Source of the DNA: Muriicola jejuensis
GTDB lineage: Bacteria; Bacteroidota; Bacteroidia; Flavobacteriales; Flavobacteriaceae
Direction of reading: 5' to 3'
DNA length: 64,000 nucleotides
Assembly (NCBI RefSeq): GCF_010671595.1
Contig: NZ_JAABOP010000001.1
Location: 186,001-250,000, forward strand
Of this stretch, positions 9,885-19,361 are shown in pieces; within the stretch, counting starts at the first letter, position 1; every line of letters begins with the position of its first letter. Both the position numbers and the translations under genes were made by a program. Below the pieces are notes generated by a model. It was not told where the DNA came from, did not search any database, and saw only the letters and a program-made list of their open reading frames with translations.

Positions 9885-12293
9885 ATGCACCTGATCCCCT
9901 CTGCGCATAGGTGCCTTCCGATCCTTTTATTTTTCTCTCTTCTCAGTCTTGCTGCACAGGAGCGATTCACTCTAAGTGGCACCGTGAGCGAGGCCTCCAG
10001 CAATGAGACCTTAATTGGGGTCAGCATTGTCATCCCTTCTCTCAAGACCGGGGTCACTACCAACGAGTATGGGTTCTTTTCCCTGACCCTGCCCAGGGGT
10101 ACTTATGAACTTCAGATCACCTACTTGGGATTCGAGGAGATCGTGGAAACGGTGGTGTTCGACAAGGATCAAAAAAGGGATTTCCGGCTTACAGAAAAGA
10201 CCGAAGTACTCGAGGAAGTCGTAGTGACGGAAAATGTGGAAAAACTAAATATCAGGAAACCACAGATGAGTGTGAATACCCTGTCCGTTCAGACGATTAA
10301 GGATATCCCTGTGGTTCTCGGAGAGGCAGACATCATTAAATCCCTCATCCTCCTGCCGGGAGTAAGCAATGCGGGAGAAGGCGCTTCCGGCTTTAACGTC
10401 AGGGGAGGTGCCGCTGATCAGAATCTTATCCTCCTGGATGAGGCTACCATATTTAACAGCTCCCACCTGTTTGGATTTTTCTCGGTCTTCAACCCCGATG
10501 CCATCAAGGATGTCAAATTGTTTAAAGGGGCCATCCCTTCCCGATACGGAGGCAGGGTCTCCTCGGTCCTGGAGATCTTTCAGAAAGAAGGGAATAGCAA
10601 GGAATTCAAGATGAACGGGGGCATTGGTGCCGTGGCCAGCAGGCTGCTGGCAGAAGGTCCTATTGTCAAGGACAAGTCGGCCTTTCTCATCGGCGGACGC
10701 GCCTCTTATGCCCACCTGTTTCTACCCTTGTTCGACCTGGATAACACAGCCTACTTCTACGACCTAAACACCAAGATCAACTATAAACTCAACGAGAACA
10801 ACAACCTTTTTCTCTCCGGCTACTTCGGAAGGGATGTTTTCGCGATCTCTAACAATTTCGAGAATATCTATGGAAACAGCGTCCTGAACCTGAGATGGAA
10901 CCACCTGTTCTCAGACAGGCTTTTCAGCAACCTGTCCCTGATCTATTCCGACTTCTACTACGGACTTGAGCTGGATTTTGTAGGATTTAAATGGAATTCG
11001 GGGATCAGGAATTTCAATATCAAATACGACCTTAAGAACTACCTCAGCGATACCTTTCAGGTAAATTACGGGCTGAACAACATCTATTACGTCTTCAATC
11101 CGGGGAAGATCGTTCCCAATAGTCCGGATTCCGGCATCGTCGAAGAACAACTGATCAAGAAATACGCGGATGAGTTTGCCGCCTATGTGGATGTGGAACA
11201 ATCCCTTACCCCTTCCCTGAGTCTGCAGTACGGTCTGCGCCTGAGTCATTTCATCCGATTCGGACAGGAAGAATTGAACACGTACGAAAATGACAATCCC
11301 GTGATTTTCGATCCTTTTTTACTGGTCTATCAGGAAGCGACTCCCACAGGAACGATCTCTTCCTCAAGGGGGGATCAACTGGCCAGTTTTACCAATCTGG
11401 AACCCAGGATCGCCCTGGCCTATACCCTGAATTCTGAGCAATCGATCAAGGCCAGCTATACCCGGATCGCACAATACCTCCACCTGCTTTCCAATACCAG
11501 CTCCCCCACTCCCCTGGATGTGTGGACACCCAGTGGGCCTTTTGTTAAGCCCCAGCTCCTGGATCAGTATGCCATGGGCTATTTCCGTACGATCTCAGAT
11601 GGGGAGTACAGCCTGGAAACTGAAGTCTTCTACAAGGATGTCCAAAACCGCATCGATTATATCGACGGGGCCAATCTCATCGCAAACAACGCCATTGAAC
11701 AAGTGATACTCAATGGAGAAGCCCGGGCATACGGACTGGAACTACTCCTGAGGAAGAACGAAGGTCGCTTCAAAGGCTGGCTTGCCTACACCCTTTCCAG
11801 GTCCGAACAACGAACGCCTGGAAGGAACCTCCCCTTTGACAACGGCAGGTCTAACCGGGAAACGGGGATAAACTTTTCGAGGTGGTACAGCACTCCATAC
11901 GACAAAACCCATGATATTTCCTTTTACGGCAGCTTTGACCTGAACAAGAAATGGAACTTCAATACCAATTTTGTTTATCAGACCGGACAGCCGACCAATT
12001 ATCCTGTGGGCCAATTCCAGTTCCAGGGGCTTACCGTCCCCTTCTACGGGCTCAGGAACCAGGAAAGACTCCCCGCCTATCACCGTTTGGATCTCTCGGC
12101 CACCCTTACGCCCCGAAAGAATGAGAAAAGGAACTGGCAGACAGAGTGGGTATTTAGCATCTACAACGTGTACAGCAGAATGAATGCCGCGGCCATCAAT
12201 TTCAGGAGGAATCAGGATACCGGGGTAAACGAAGCCGTTCGAACCTCCATTTTCGGGATCGTCCCGGCGGTGACCTATAACTTTAAATTTTGA
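9885..12293 (+). CDS. TonB-dependent outer-membrane receptor with CarbopepD_reg-like domain
   Basis: The 802-residue product has a signal peptide (ending near LSLAAQE), then a carboxypeptidase-regulatory-like domain (about 27-110: LSGTVSEASSNETLIGVSI). A TonB plug (about 115-240, with VLGEADIIKSLILLPGV and GFNVRGGAADQNLILLDEA) and a C-terminal beta-barrel ending in an aromatic residue (VTYNFKF) complete it. Such receptors import bulky substrates across the outer membrane using TonB/ExbBD energy. The adjacent DUF4249 lipoprotein, rather than SusD, marks a receptor class whose ligand is generally unknown; metals or peptides are possible. The two genes overlap or abut, so they are one operon. 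Confidence 0.92.
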   Translation: MHLIPSAHRCLPILLFFSLLSLAAQERFTLSGTVSEASSNETLIGVSIVIPSLKTGVTTNEYGFFSLTLPRGTYELQITYLGFEEIVETVVFDKDQKRDFRLTEKTEVLEEVVVTENVEKLNIRKPQMSVNTLSVQTIKDIPVVLGEADIIKSLILLPGVSNAGEGASGFNVRGGAADQNLILLDEATIFNSSHLFGFFSVFNPDAIKDVKLFKGAIPSRYGGRVSSVLEIFQKEGNSKEFKMNGGIGAVASRLLAEGPIVKDKSAFLIGGRASYAHLFLPLFDLDNTAYFYDLNTKINYKLNENNNLFLSGYFGRDVFAISNNFENIYGNSVLNLRWNHLFSDRLFSNLSLIYSDFYYGLELDFVGFKWNSGIRNFNIKYDLKNYLSDTFQVNYGLNNIYYVFNPGKIVPNSPDSGIVEEQLIKKYADEFAAYVDVEQSLTPSLSLQYGLRLSHFIRFGQEELNTYENDNPVIFDPFLLVYQEATPTGTISSSRGDQLASFTNLEPRIALAYTLNSEQSIKASYTRIAQYLHLLSNTSSPTPLDVWTPSGPFVKPQLLDQYAMGYFRTISDGEYSLETEVFYKDVQNRIDYIDGANLIANNAIEQVILNGEARAYGLELLLRKNEGRFKGWLAYTLSRSEQRTPGRNLPFDNGRSNRETGINFSRWYSTPYDKTHDISFYGSFDLNKKWNFNTNFVYQTGQPTNYPVGQFQFQGLTVPFYGLRNQERLPAYHRLDLSATLTPRKNEKRNWQTEWVFSIYNVYSRMNAAAINFRRNQDTGVNEAVRTSIFGIVPAVTYNFKF

Positions 12294-12301
12294 TCAGGAC
12301 C

Positions 12302-13195
12302 ATGAAAAGAGTGGTATTGCTTGCCGTCCTTTCCTCTATCCTCTTCTCGGGATGCGAGGATGTCATAGAGGTGGATCTGCCAGAACAGGACACCCGCCTT
12401 GTCGTGGATGGTCTTATACGTGTAGACACAGACCAGACTTACCTCCCTGTAGAGATCAAGCTAACCCTTTCCAGTAACTTTTTTGAGGAAAATGTACCCA
12501 CTTCTGCAGAAAGTGTGTTGATCATGTACGAAGAGACCGTAGACGGGATCGTGGTAAGTCAGGGATCTTCCAGCCTGGCCGAGACAAGTCCAGGTTCGGG
12601 TATTTATGTGCCCGACCCGAATTTCAGTTCAGACCAGAGGATTCCCACCTCTCTTTTAGACCGGAATTTCCTCTTTACTCTGTTGATAAGGCACCAGGGC
12701 AGGCTCTACCTTGCCCAGACCAGGTATGTCCCCGTTGTGCCCATCAATTCCATCACCCAGGGTACCGGGACCCTTTTCGGGGACAATGAAACGGAAGTCA
12801 TCGTTAATTTTACGGATCAGCCCGAGGTGGACAATTTTTATATCTTCGATTTTGGCTTTGGAGAATACCTCGTCACCGAAGACGAATTCTACAAGGGGCA
12901 GGAATTCGAGTTTTCCTTTTTCTACGACCAGGAGTTCGATCCAGGGACCGTACTGGACATCAGCATCATGGGGGCAGACCAGACATTTTCTAATTACATG
13001 GACCAGCTCATTGAACAGAGCGGGGACTCCCAGGGTCCCTTCCAGACTCCTGTGAGCACCGTAAGGGGTAATGTTTTCGACGTTACGGATCTGGACAATA
13101 TCGATGTCATAGACAATGTAGACCAGCCCGAGGTATTTCCTCTGGGATATTTCGCCATTGTACAGGAAGAAAAGGCCCAGGTTACCCTGAACTGA
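12302..13195 (+). CDS. DUF4249 family outer-membrane lipoprotein
   Basis: The start is set at the ATG at 12302; a TTG at 12290 is in frame but would spoil the signal. The 297-residue protein opens with a lipoprotein signal (MKRVVLLAVLSSILFSGCED, Cys18). It continues with VIEVDLPEQDTRLVVDGLI, the characteristic opening of DUF4249, followed by beta-rich sequence. DUF4249 proteins are regularly encoded directly behind TonB receptors in Bacteroidota and are thought to be the surface or periplasmic partner of the receptor. The ligand is not known. It lies 8 bp beyond the receptor stop. Confidence 0.85.
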   Translation: MKRVVLLAVLSSILFSGCEDVIEVDLPEQDTRLVVDGLIRVDTDQTYLPVEIKLTLSSNFFEENVPTSAESVLIMYEETVDGIVVSQGSSSLAETSPGSGIYVPDPNFSSDQRIPTSLLDRNFLFTLLIRHQGRLYLAQTRYVPVVPINSITQGTGTLFGDNETEVIVNFTDQPEVDNFYIFDFGFGEYLVTEDEFYKGQEFEFSFFYDQEFDPGTVLDISIMGADQTFSNYMDQLIEQSGDSQGPFQTPVSTVRGNVFDVTDLDNIDVIDNVDQPEVFPLGYFAIVQEEKAQVTLN

Positions 13196-13206
13196 ACCCG
13201 GATTGA

Positions 13207-14343
13207 TCAGGTATTTTTTCTCTTTCGGAGATATTCCGATAGGCTGTTTTCAATGAGTATGGCCGCATTTTCCATACTGTATTGCACCGGCTTTCTGGGA
13301 TCCCGTATCTCTAGGATGGCTTCCAGTCCGAATTTCCCTATATCTCCGGGTGCCAGGTCGAGTTTTCCACAAATTGCCAGCACAGGGACTCTGTATTTAT
13401 TACCCAGGAGAACTACACCGTGTATAAGTTTCCCCTGCAAGGTCTGTTCGTCTATGGCTCCCTCTCCCGTGATCAACAGATCGATACCTCCTTCTTTGAA
13501 CAAGGTCTCCGATCGGGTAAGCTTCAGCATGAACTCCACGCCTTTGATAAACTTTGCATGAAGGAAGACATGTAGGCCATAGGCTGCACCTCCTGCGGCG
13601 CCCGCACCCGGAAGGTCGGCTGCGGAATGACCCAGGGCTTTGCCCACGATAAGATCCAGATTCTTAAGGCCCTCTTCAAGAGAGCGGATCTCTTCCACAT
13701 CCGCCCCTTTCTGCGGGGCGTAAACCGCAGCTGCACCTTTTGATCCCAACAAGGGGTTCTGAACATCATTGATTGCGAACAGATCCGCCCCCTTCAATTC
13801 CACCATGACTGCCCGGGTATCTATCTGATGGACACGGGTGAGATTCCCTCCCACCGGTTCCAACACCTTACCCGATCTGTCCCTGAACCGAAAGCCCAGA
13901 CCGTGTGCGATCCCGATTCCCCCGTCATTAGTAGCACTACCCCCCAGCCCGATATAGATCTTCCTCGCCCCTCTTTCCAGGGCATCCCTGATCTGCATTC
14001 CCGTGCCCAGGGTAGTGGTACGGGTGGGGTTGCGCTCCGAGGCGTCTAGCAGAACCAGACCACTACATTCCGCCATTTCAATATAGGCCGCTTGATCTTC
14101 CCTGCTGAAAAGATAACGGGACTCTATCTTCCTTCCCAGGGGATCCACCGCCTGACAAAGTACCTCCCTGACGGGGATCGCACTGGCTACCGCATGGAGG
14201 AAACCGTCCCCTCCGTCTGAGGCGATCACCGAGGAGATCTCAGCTTCGGGATGTACCTGTCTTATCCCTGAGGACATGGCCCCTATCACCTCCTTCGCGC
14301 TCAGGGATCCTTTGAACTTATCCGGTATCAGTACGAATCGCAT
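13207..14343 (-). CDS. Glycerate kinase (GlxK/GarK family)
   Basis: The start is placed at the ATG complementing 14341-14343 (MRFVLIPDKFKGSLSAKEV), the family's conserved opening; 18 extra codons upstream are not conserved. The 378-residue product carries the expected SSVIASDGGDGFLHAV, IGLGGSATNDGGIG and LLITGEGAIDEQTLQGK blocks. It phosphorylates glycerate with ATP in the cytoplasm (2- or 3-phosphoglycerate depending on subgroup), linking glyoxylate or serine breakdown to glycolysis. It converges on the DUF4249 gene with an 11-bp gap and diverges from the small membrane gene at 14448. Confidence 0.93.
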   Translation of the reverse strand: MRFVLIPDKFKGSLSAKEVIGAMSSGIRQVHPEAEISSVIASDGGDGFLHAVASAIPVREVLCQAVDPLGRKIESRYLFSREDQAAYIEMAECSGLVLLDASERNPTRTTTLGTGMQIRDALERGARKIYIGLGGSATNDGGIGIAHGLGFRFRDRSGKVLEPVGGNLTRVHQIDTRAVMVELKGADLFAINDVQNPLLGSKGAAAVYAPQKGADVEEIRSLEEGLKNLDLIVGKALGHSAADLPGAGAAGGAAYGLHVFLHAKFIKGVEFMLKLTRSETLFKEGGIDLLITGEGAIDEQTLQGKLIHGVVLLGNKYRVPVLAICGKLDLAPGDIGKFGLEAILEIRDPRKPVQYSMENAAILIENSLSEYLRKRKNT

Positions 14344-14447
14344 AGAGTGAAAGTTACAAAATGCAATCCAAGGTAAGGCTATCATCCCGGAATTCAAGAA
14401 GATGGAAATCTCCTTATTCTGGCTCTTTATTCGTAATTTTGGACCTT

Positions 14448-14705
14448 ATGAAAAATAGTACTGCGCGGAGGACCAATAAAGAATTGCTGATCAAAGGGGT
14501 GAAATTCCTCGCCTATACGGTTGCCCTTATGTTCACGGCACCGGTGGTTTTGTATCAGGCTTTCAAAAACCAGGACCACCCCTGGTTCATCCCTGTCCTG
14601 GTGATCGGGGGTATCCTCGCCCTGGGAGCCATAGGGATGGGCTTCTACAGTATCAAGACCGTTGTGGACGCACTCTTTGGGAAGTCCACCTCCAGGAAGG
14701 ATTAA
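14448..14705 (+). CDS. Small two-TM membrane protein (DUF6095-like)
   Basis: The ATG at 14448 (MKNSTARRTNKELL) is chosen over 14361, whose extra residues have no membrane or family character. The 85-residue protein has two hydrophobic segments (about 20-36 and 46-66) separated by FKNQDHPWF. It matches short flavobacterial membrane proteins of the DUF6095 kind; function unknown. A -7 element TAATTTTG (14434-14441) places the transcription start about 2 nt before the ATG, so the message may be almost leaderless. Confidence 0.7.
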   Translation: MKNSTARRTNKELLIKGVKFLAYTVALMFTAPVVLYQAFKNQDHPWFIPVLVIGGILALGAIGMGFYSIKTVVDALFGKSTSRKD

Positions 14706-14719
14706 GTGGGTTTCTGCTA

Positions 14720-14750
14720 TTGCCCGCTTGGTTTGCGCACCCTATCTTTG
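14720..14750 (+). promoter_or_regulatory. Predicted promoter of the thrS-infC-rpmI-rplT operon
   Basis: TTG (14720-14722) and TATCTTTG (14743-14750) with a 20-bp spacer fit the bacteroidotal consensus. Transcription would start near 14755, 20 nt before thrS, too short for the long regulatory leaders used by other phyla for thrS. Confidence 0.55.
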
Positions 14751-14774
14751 CGTCGGCATCAAAAGGCCTGAACT

Positions 14775-16715
14775 ATGATTGAGATTACCCTTCCGGATGG
14801 CACCGTCAAGACCTATGAAAAAGGAGTTACCCCTATGGATGTCGCCAGGGACATCAGCGAGGGCCTGGCCCGGAATGTCATTTCCGCCAAGTTCGATGAC
14901 GTGACCGTGGAAACGGTTACGCCTTTAAAAAAGGACGGAAAGCTGGTCCTCTTTACTTGGAATGACGATGAGGGCAAAAAAGCTTTCTGGCACTCCTCCT
15001 CCCACGTAGTAGCCCAGGCAATTGAGGAGTTGTACCCGGGTGTAAAACTCACTATTGGACCTGCCATCGAGAACGGTTTTTACTACGATATCGACTTCGG
15101 AGAACACAGTATTTCGGAAAAGGATTTCCCCAGGATCGAACAACGTGCCCTGGAGATCGCCAGAGGAAAACACCCCTATCAAATGAGGGAAGTTTCCAAG
15201 AAGGATGCCCTGGAATACTACAAAAAACAGGGGAATGAATACAAGGTGGAACTCATTTCCGCACTGGAGGATGGGACCATCACCTTCTGTGACCACGATA
15301 CCTTCACCGACCTGTGCCGGGGTGGTCACATCCCCAACACCGGATTTATAAAAGCCCTTAAACTGCTGAGCGTGGCGGGGGCTTACTGGAGGGGAGATGA
15401 GAAGAACCCCCAGCTAACCAGGGTGTACGGAATATCCTTTCCAAAACAAAAGGACCTTACAGAGTATCTGGCCCTTTTGGAGGAGGCCAAAAAGAGGGAT
15501 CACAGAAAACTGGGAAAGGAACTGGAATTATTCACTTTTTCCCAAAAGGTAGGCCAAGGCCTCCCATTATGGCTGCCCAAAGGAGCCGCACTACGGGAAA
15601 GGCTGGAGCAATTCCTCAAGAAGGCGCAGAAAAAGGCAGGGTATGAAATGGTGATCTCCCCTCATATCGGGCAGAAAGAACTCTATGTAACCTCAGGACA
15701 TTACGCCAAGTACGGGGAGGACAGTTTCCAGCCTATCCGCACGCCAAAGGAAGACGAAGAATTTCTCCTGAAACCCATGAACTGCCCGCACCATTGTGAG
15801 ATATACAATGCCAGGCCATTCAGTTACAGGGAATTGCCCAAGCGGTATGCCGAATTTGGAACGGTCTACCGGTATGAGCAGAGCGGGGAACTGCATGGGC
15901 TTACCCGCGTACGGGGATTTACTCAGGATGACGCCCACATTTTCTGTACTCAGGACCAGCTCGATCAGGAATTCAAGAATGTGATCGACCTCTCCCTCTA
16001 TGTCCTCGGATCTCTGGGATTCGAGAATTTTACCGCCCAGGTCTCTGTGCGCGACCCCGAGAAGCCCGAGAAGTATATCGGTTCGGTGGATAACTGGGAA
16101 AAGGCGGAACAGGCGATCATCAATGCCGCTGAAGAGAAGGGTCTGAAGTACGTCGTGGTTCCCGGGGAGGCTGCTTTTTACGGCCCAAAATTGGATTTCA
16201 TGGTAAAGGATGCCCTGGGAAGGAACTGGCAGTTGGGGACCATTCAGGTAGATTACAACCTCCCGGAGCGATTCGACCTCACCTATAAGGGCAGTGATAA
16301 TGAACTTCACAGGCCCGTGATGATACACCGGGCACCCTTTGGGAGCATGGAGCGTTTTGTCGCCCTGCTCCTGGAGCACTCAGGAGGGAATTTTCCTTTA
16401 TGGCTCACCCCCCAGCAGGCTATCCTCCTGCCCGTCAGTGAGAAACACGAAAAATATGCGGAAAAAGTTTTAAAATCGCTAGAAAATCACGAAATTCGCG
16501 CGCTCGTTGACAACAGAAATGAGACGGTTGGCAAAAAAATCCGTGAAGCGGAAATGAATAAAATCCCCTTCATGTTGATCGTCGGCGAGAATGAGGAGGC
16601 CAAGGGAACCCTGTCTGTTAGAAGACACGGGGGGGAAGACCTGGGGGAAATATCTCTGGAAGCCTTTACCGACTTGGTTCAAAAAGAAATAAATAGTACA
16701 TTAAAGTCGTTTTAA
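14775..16715 (+). CDS. thrS: Threonyl-tRNA synthetase
   Basis: The 646-residue cytoplasmic enzyme attaches threonine to tRNA-Thr. Domain order is complete: TGS (1-60, [20 protein letters not shown]), an editing/SAD-type domain (about 65-230, with [11 protein letters not shown] and the Cys in [10 protein letters not shown]), the class II catalytic core (about 245-535), and an anticodon-binding domain (about 540-640). Core motifs include motif 2 ([23 protein letters not shown] region) with zinc ligands MNCPHHC and [11 protein letters not shown] in motif 3. It leads the conserved thrS-infC-rpmI-rplT operon. Confidence 0.98.
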   Translation: MIEITLPDGTVKTYEKGVTPMDVARDISEGLARNVISAKFDDVTVETVTPLKKDGKLVLFTWNDDEGKKAFWHSSSHVVAQAIEELYPGVKLTIGPAIENGFYYDIDFGEHSISEKDFPRIEQRALEIARGKHPYQMREVSKKDALEYYKKQGNEYKVELISALEDGTITFCDHDTFTDLCRGGHIPNTGFIKALKLLSVAGAYWRGDEKNPQLTRVYGISFPKQKDLTEYLALLEEAKKRDHRKLGKELELFTFSQKVGQGLPLWLPKGAALRERLEQFLKKAQKKAGYEMVISPHIGQKELYVTSGHYAKYGEDSFQPIRTPKEDEEFLLKPMNCPHHCEIYNARPFSYRELPKRYAEFGTVYRYEQSGELHGLTRVRGFTQDDAHIFCTQDQLDQEFKNVIDLSLYVLGSLGFENFTAQVSVRDPEKPEKYIGSVDNWEKAEQAIINAAEEKGLKYVVVPGEAAFYGPKLDFMVKDALGRNWQLGTIQVDYNLPERFDLTYKGSDNELHRPVMIHRAPFGSMERFVALLLEHSGGNFPLWLTPQQAILLPVSEKHEKYAEKVLKSLENHEIRALVDNRNETVGKKIREAEMNKIPFMLIVGENEEAKGTLSVRRHGGEDLGEISLEAFTDLVQKEINSTLKSF

Positions 16716-16750
16716 CACGCAATAAAAAGTTTAATTAAAAAGAAGTAGCC

Positions 16751-17305
16751 ATAGCAATACGAAGAAGATTTAAGCCCCAACCCAGGAGGGAAAACAAAAA
16801 CCCTCACAACATTAACAACAAGATTTTAGCCTCCGAGGTTCGTCTCGTGGGTGACAACGTGGAGATGGGGGTTTACCCGATCAGGCAGGCCCTGAGCAAA
16901 GCGGAAGAAATGGGATTAGACCTCGTGGAGATCTCCCCGAACGCAGAGCCACCGGTTTGTAAGATCATAGATTACAAGAAATTCCTTTACGAGCAGAAGA
17001 AGCGCGAAAAGGTGATGAAGGCAAAGGCTACCAAGGTCATCGTGAAGGAGATCCGATTTGGGCCCAACACGGATGACCACGACTACGACTTTAAAAAGAA
17101 ACACGCGGAGAAGTTCCTCAAAGAAGGAGCAAAGCTGAAGGCCTACGTCTTTTTCAAGGGCAGGTCTATCGTGTACAAGGACAAGGGAGAGATCCTCTTG
17201 TTAAGACTGGCGCAGGACCTGGAAGAGTACGGAAAGGTAGAGCAAATGCCACGATTGGAAGGAAAGCGAATGACCATGTTCATAGCTCCCAAGACCAAGA
17301 AATAA
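16751..17305 (+). CDS. infC: Translation initiation factor IF-3 with an ATA start codon
   Basis: IF-3 prevents premature joining of the ribosomal subunits and rejects non-standard start codons. The frame has a TAA at 16736-16738, and no ATG, GTG or TTG until a GTG at 16847. Starting at 16847 would delete the conserved N-terminal region that is fully encoded upstream ([18 protein letters not shown], then [10 protein letters not shown]). The conserved N-terminus points to ATA at 16751, giving 184 residues, the usual length. This parallels the AUU start of E. coli infC, which allows IF-3 to repress its own synthesis. The rest ([21 protein letters not shown] and the C-terminal domain ending MFIAPKTKK) is typical. 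Confidence 0.93.
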   Translation: MAIRRRFKPQPRRENKNPHNINNKILASEVRLVGDNVEMGVYPIRQALSKAEEMGLDLVEISPNAEPPVCKIIDYKKFLYEQKKREKVMKAKATKVIVKEIRFGPNTDDHDYDFKKKHAEKFLKEGAKLKAYVFFKGRSIVYKDKGEILLLRLAQDLEEYGKVEQMPRLEGKRMTMFIAPKTKK

Positions 17306-17344
17306 GAATTACGAAAGCGAGATAAATCATAAGATAAAGGAACA

Positions 17345-17542
17345 ATGCCCAAGATGAAAACCAAATCCAGTGCTAAAAAGCGGTTCAAGCTCACAGGCTC
17401 TGGAAAGATCAAGAGACAGCACGCTTACAAGAGTCACATCCTGACCAAAAAATCAAAGAAGCGTAAGCTCAAGCTGACACATTCTACATTGGTACACCCT
17501 GCCGATGAAGATAGTATCAAGCTACAGTTGCGATTGAAATAA
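17345..17542 (+). CDS. rpmI: 50S ribosomal protein L35
   Basis: The 65-residue basic protein begins [20 protein letters not shown] and continues [16 protein letters not shown], both hallmarks of L35. It is a structural component of the large ribosomal subunit. It sits between infC (39 bp upstream) and rplT, the standard order in bacteria. Confidence 0.98.
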   Translation: MPKMKTKSSAKKRFKLTGSGKIKRQHAYKSHILTKKSKKRKLKLTHSTLVHPADEDSIKLQLRLK

Positions 17543-17625
17543 AGCAACTGAAAGGTAGAAGTATTAACCGTGGAGTCAGGCTTAAAGTGCAAAAACAGCC
17601 GCCTGCTACAAAAAACTAAAGAAAA

Positions 17626-17970
17626 ATGCCAAGATCAGTAAATTCAGTAGCTTCCCGAGCCAGAAGGAAAAAGGTGCTCAAGCAAGCCAAAGGATACTTT
17701 GGAAGACGTAAAAACGTTTGGACCGTTGCGAAAAACGCCGTGGAAAAGGCCATGGTTTACGCTTACAGGGACAGAAGAAACAAGAAAAGGAATTTCCGTT
17801 CTCTTTGGATCGCCCGTATCAATGCCGGGGCGAGGATGCACGGGATGTCTTACTCCCAGTTCATGGGTAAGGCCAAGGCCCACAACATCGAACTAAACAG
17901 GAAAGTACTGGCCGACCTGGCCATGAACCACCCTGAGGCCTTCAAAGCCGTGGTAGACAAGGTGAAATAA
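17626..17970 (+). CDS. rplT: 50S ribosomal protein L20
   Basis: The 114-residue protein begins [20 protein letters not shown] and contains [10 protein letters not shown] and [15 protein letters not shown], diagnostic of L20. It is needed early in assembly of the 50S subunit, and in other bacteria it also represses its own operon by binding the mRNA. The 83-bp gap after rpmI could hold such a site, but I see no clear structure. It is the last gene of the operon and is followed by a strong terminator. Confidence 0.98.
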   Translation: MPRSVNSVASRARRKKVLKQAKGYFGRRKNVWTVAKNAVEKAMVYAYRDRRNKKRNFRSLWIARINAGARMHGMSYSQFMGKAKAHNIELNRKVLADLAMNHPEAFKAVVDKVK

Positions 17971-17992
17971 ATTCCAACAATATCTCGCAAAA

Positions 17993-18020
17993 AAAAATCC
18001 CGCCTCAAAGCGGGATTTTT
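17993..18020 (+). terminator. Intrinsic terminator of the thrS-rplT operon
   Basis: AAAAATCCCGC and GCGGGATTTTT form an 11-bp stem with a 6-nt loop, with A-run and T-run flanks. It would work on both strands, ending rplT transcription and also that of the leftward gene at 18052. Confidence 0.85.
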
Positions 18021-18051
18021 GTTATTTATAGGCCGGATCGACCTCGGACCC

Positions 18052-18474
18052 CTACATCCCCCAAAGGGTCAGGAGCACGCTCCGACCTCCAGCCCTGTCC
18101 CTGTGTTCACAGAGATAGATCCCCTGCCAGATACCCAGGTTCAGTGACCCATTGGAAATGGGCACCTGTATGCTGGAACCTAGAATAGAGGCTTTGATAT
18201 GGGCGGGCATATCATCAGGACCCTCGTACGTATGTCGGTAATAGGGAGCATTTTCGGGCACCATTTCATTAAAATGCCTTTCAAAATCATCCCGTACCGT
18301 GGGATCTGCATTTTCATTGACAGTCAGGCTGGCAGAGGTATGCTTTATAAACACCTGTAATATTCCCATGCTGATGCCTTTGATCTCAGGCATTTCCTGA
18401 AGGACCCTGTCTGTGATCAGGTGCATACCCCTGGAATAGGGTGCCAGTGAGATCTCTTTCTGGAATACTACCAT
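18052..18474 (-). CDS. YjbQ/UPF0047 family protein
   Basis: The 140-residue protein matches the YjbQ family. Conserved stretches are LQVFIKHTSASLTVNENADP, DDFERHFNEM, GPDDMPAHIKASILG and GIYLCEHRDRAGGRSV, which hold the metal-binding His residues. Family members have been reported to have weak thiamine-phosphate synthase activity, which is why the label secondary thiamine-phosphate synthase is common. The physiological role is unsettled. It is divergent from the HAD gene with a 71-bp shared upstream region. Confidence 0.9.
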   Translation of the reverse strand: MVVFQKEISLAPYSRGMHLITDRVLQEMPEIKGISMGILQVFIKHTSASLTVNENADPTVRDDFERHFNEMVPENAPYYRHTYEGPDDMPAHIKASILGSSIQVPISNGSLNLGIWQGIYLCEHRDRAGGRSVLLTLWGM

Positions 18475-18528
18475 GGCTCTTTTTGAAATACTTTGCTTTA
18501 AGGTAACACAGAAATTGAAGAATACAAA

Positions 18529-18536
18529 TACCTTTG
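18529..18536 (+). promoter_or_regulatory. -7 element of the HAD hydrolase gene
   Basis: TACCTTTG matches TAnnTTTG. Its predicted start site near 18541 is only about 5 nt before the ATG at 18546. No TTTG lies at the right distance upstream, so the element is partial. Confidence 0.4.
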
Positions 18537-18545
18537 TAGCTTACT

Positions 18546-19361
18546 ATGAAACTACCCCAGCAATTTAAAGGAATTCGGCTTGTTGTAACGGATATGGATG
18601 GAACCCTCCTCAACCCTGAACACGAGGTAAGCGAGCGGTTTTTTCAGTTGTTTGAGGCGCTCAGTGCCAAGGGGATAACTTTCGTGGCAGCCAGTGGGAG
18701 GCAATACAACAGCATAGTTCACAAATTACAGCCGATTCGGGAAAGGATCTATGTCATTGCCGAGAACGGGGGCCTTGCCATGCAAGGATCACGGGAGATC
18801 GTTTCAACCCCTCTGGATCCAGGAACGAAAAATTCCATCCTGGACACTCTGGGAAGGAATAGGAACATTCACCCCGTGTTATGTGCCAGGAATAATGCCT
18901 TTGTCTCTGGCCATTCGAATGAATTCCTCGGGATCCTGAAGGAGTATTACACGGAGTTTGAAGTGATTGATGACCTGCACCTGTTTGAGGATGAGGTCAT
19001 GAAAATAGCGGCATACCATTTTGAGAGTTCGGAGCGATACATTTATCCTCTTGTTTCGGAGTACGAGGATTCCCTGATGGTGAAGATCTCAGGCAGGCAC
19101 TGGGTAGACATCTCCCATCCCCTGGCCCACAAGGGCCACGCCCTCGAGAAGATCCAGAGGGAACTCGGCATTGGCCCGGAGTCTACCATGGTCTTTGGCG
19201 ATTACAACAACGATCTTGAAATGCTGGCACTGGCAGATTTCAGTGTTGCCATGGCCAATGCACATCCCAATGTGGCCAGGGCCGCCAGATTCTCTACCTT
19301 GAGCAACGAAGAGATGGGGGTTGAAGTGGTCCTGGAGAAATTTTTGGAAAGTCTGACCTAG
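18546..19361 (+). CDS. Cof-type HAD-superfamily phosphatase
   Basis: The 271-residue protein has the HAD nucleophile motif VTDMDGTLLNPEH, motif II in FVAASGRQYN, and the late motif FGDYNNDLEMLALADFSVAM. The spacing gives the type IIB cap of Cof/YidA phosphatases. These act on sugar phosphates, flavin or pyridoxal phosphates with broad specificity; the substrate cannot be read. Its TAG stop overlaps the stop codon of the convergent gene (CTAG at 19358-19361). Confidence 0.92.
   Translation: MKLPQQFKGIRLVVTDMDGTLLNPEHEVSERFFQLFEALSAKGITFVAASGRQYNSIVHKLQPIRERIYVIAENGGLAMQGSREIVSTPLDPGTKNSILDTLGRNRNIHPVLCARNNAFVSGHSNEFLGILKEYYTEFEVIDDLHLFEDEVMKIAAYHFESSERYIYPLVSEYEDSLMVKISGRHWVDISHPLAHKGHALEKIQRELGIGPESTMVFGDYNNDLEMLALADFSVAMANAHPNVARAARFSTLSNEEMGVEVVLEKFLESLT

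Noticed and set aside
16847-17305. infC starting at GTG 16847
   Set aside because: It would remove the conserved IF-3 N-terminus that is intact in frame upstream.
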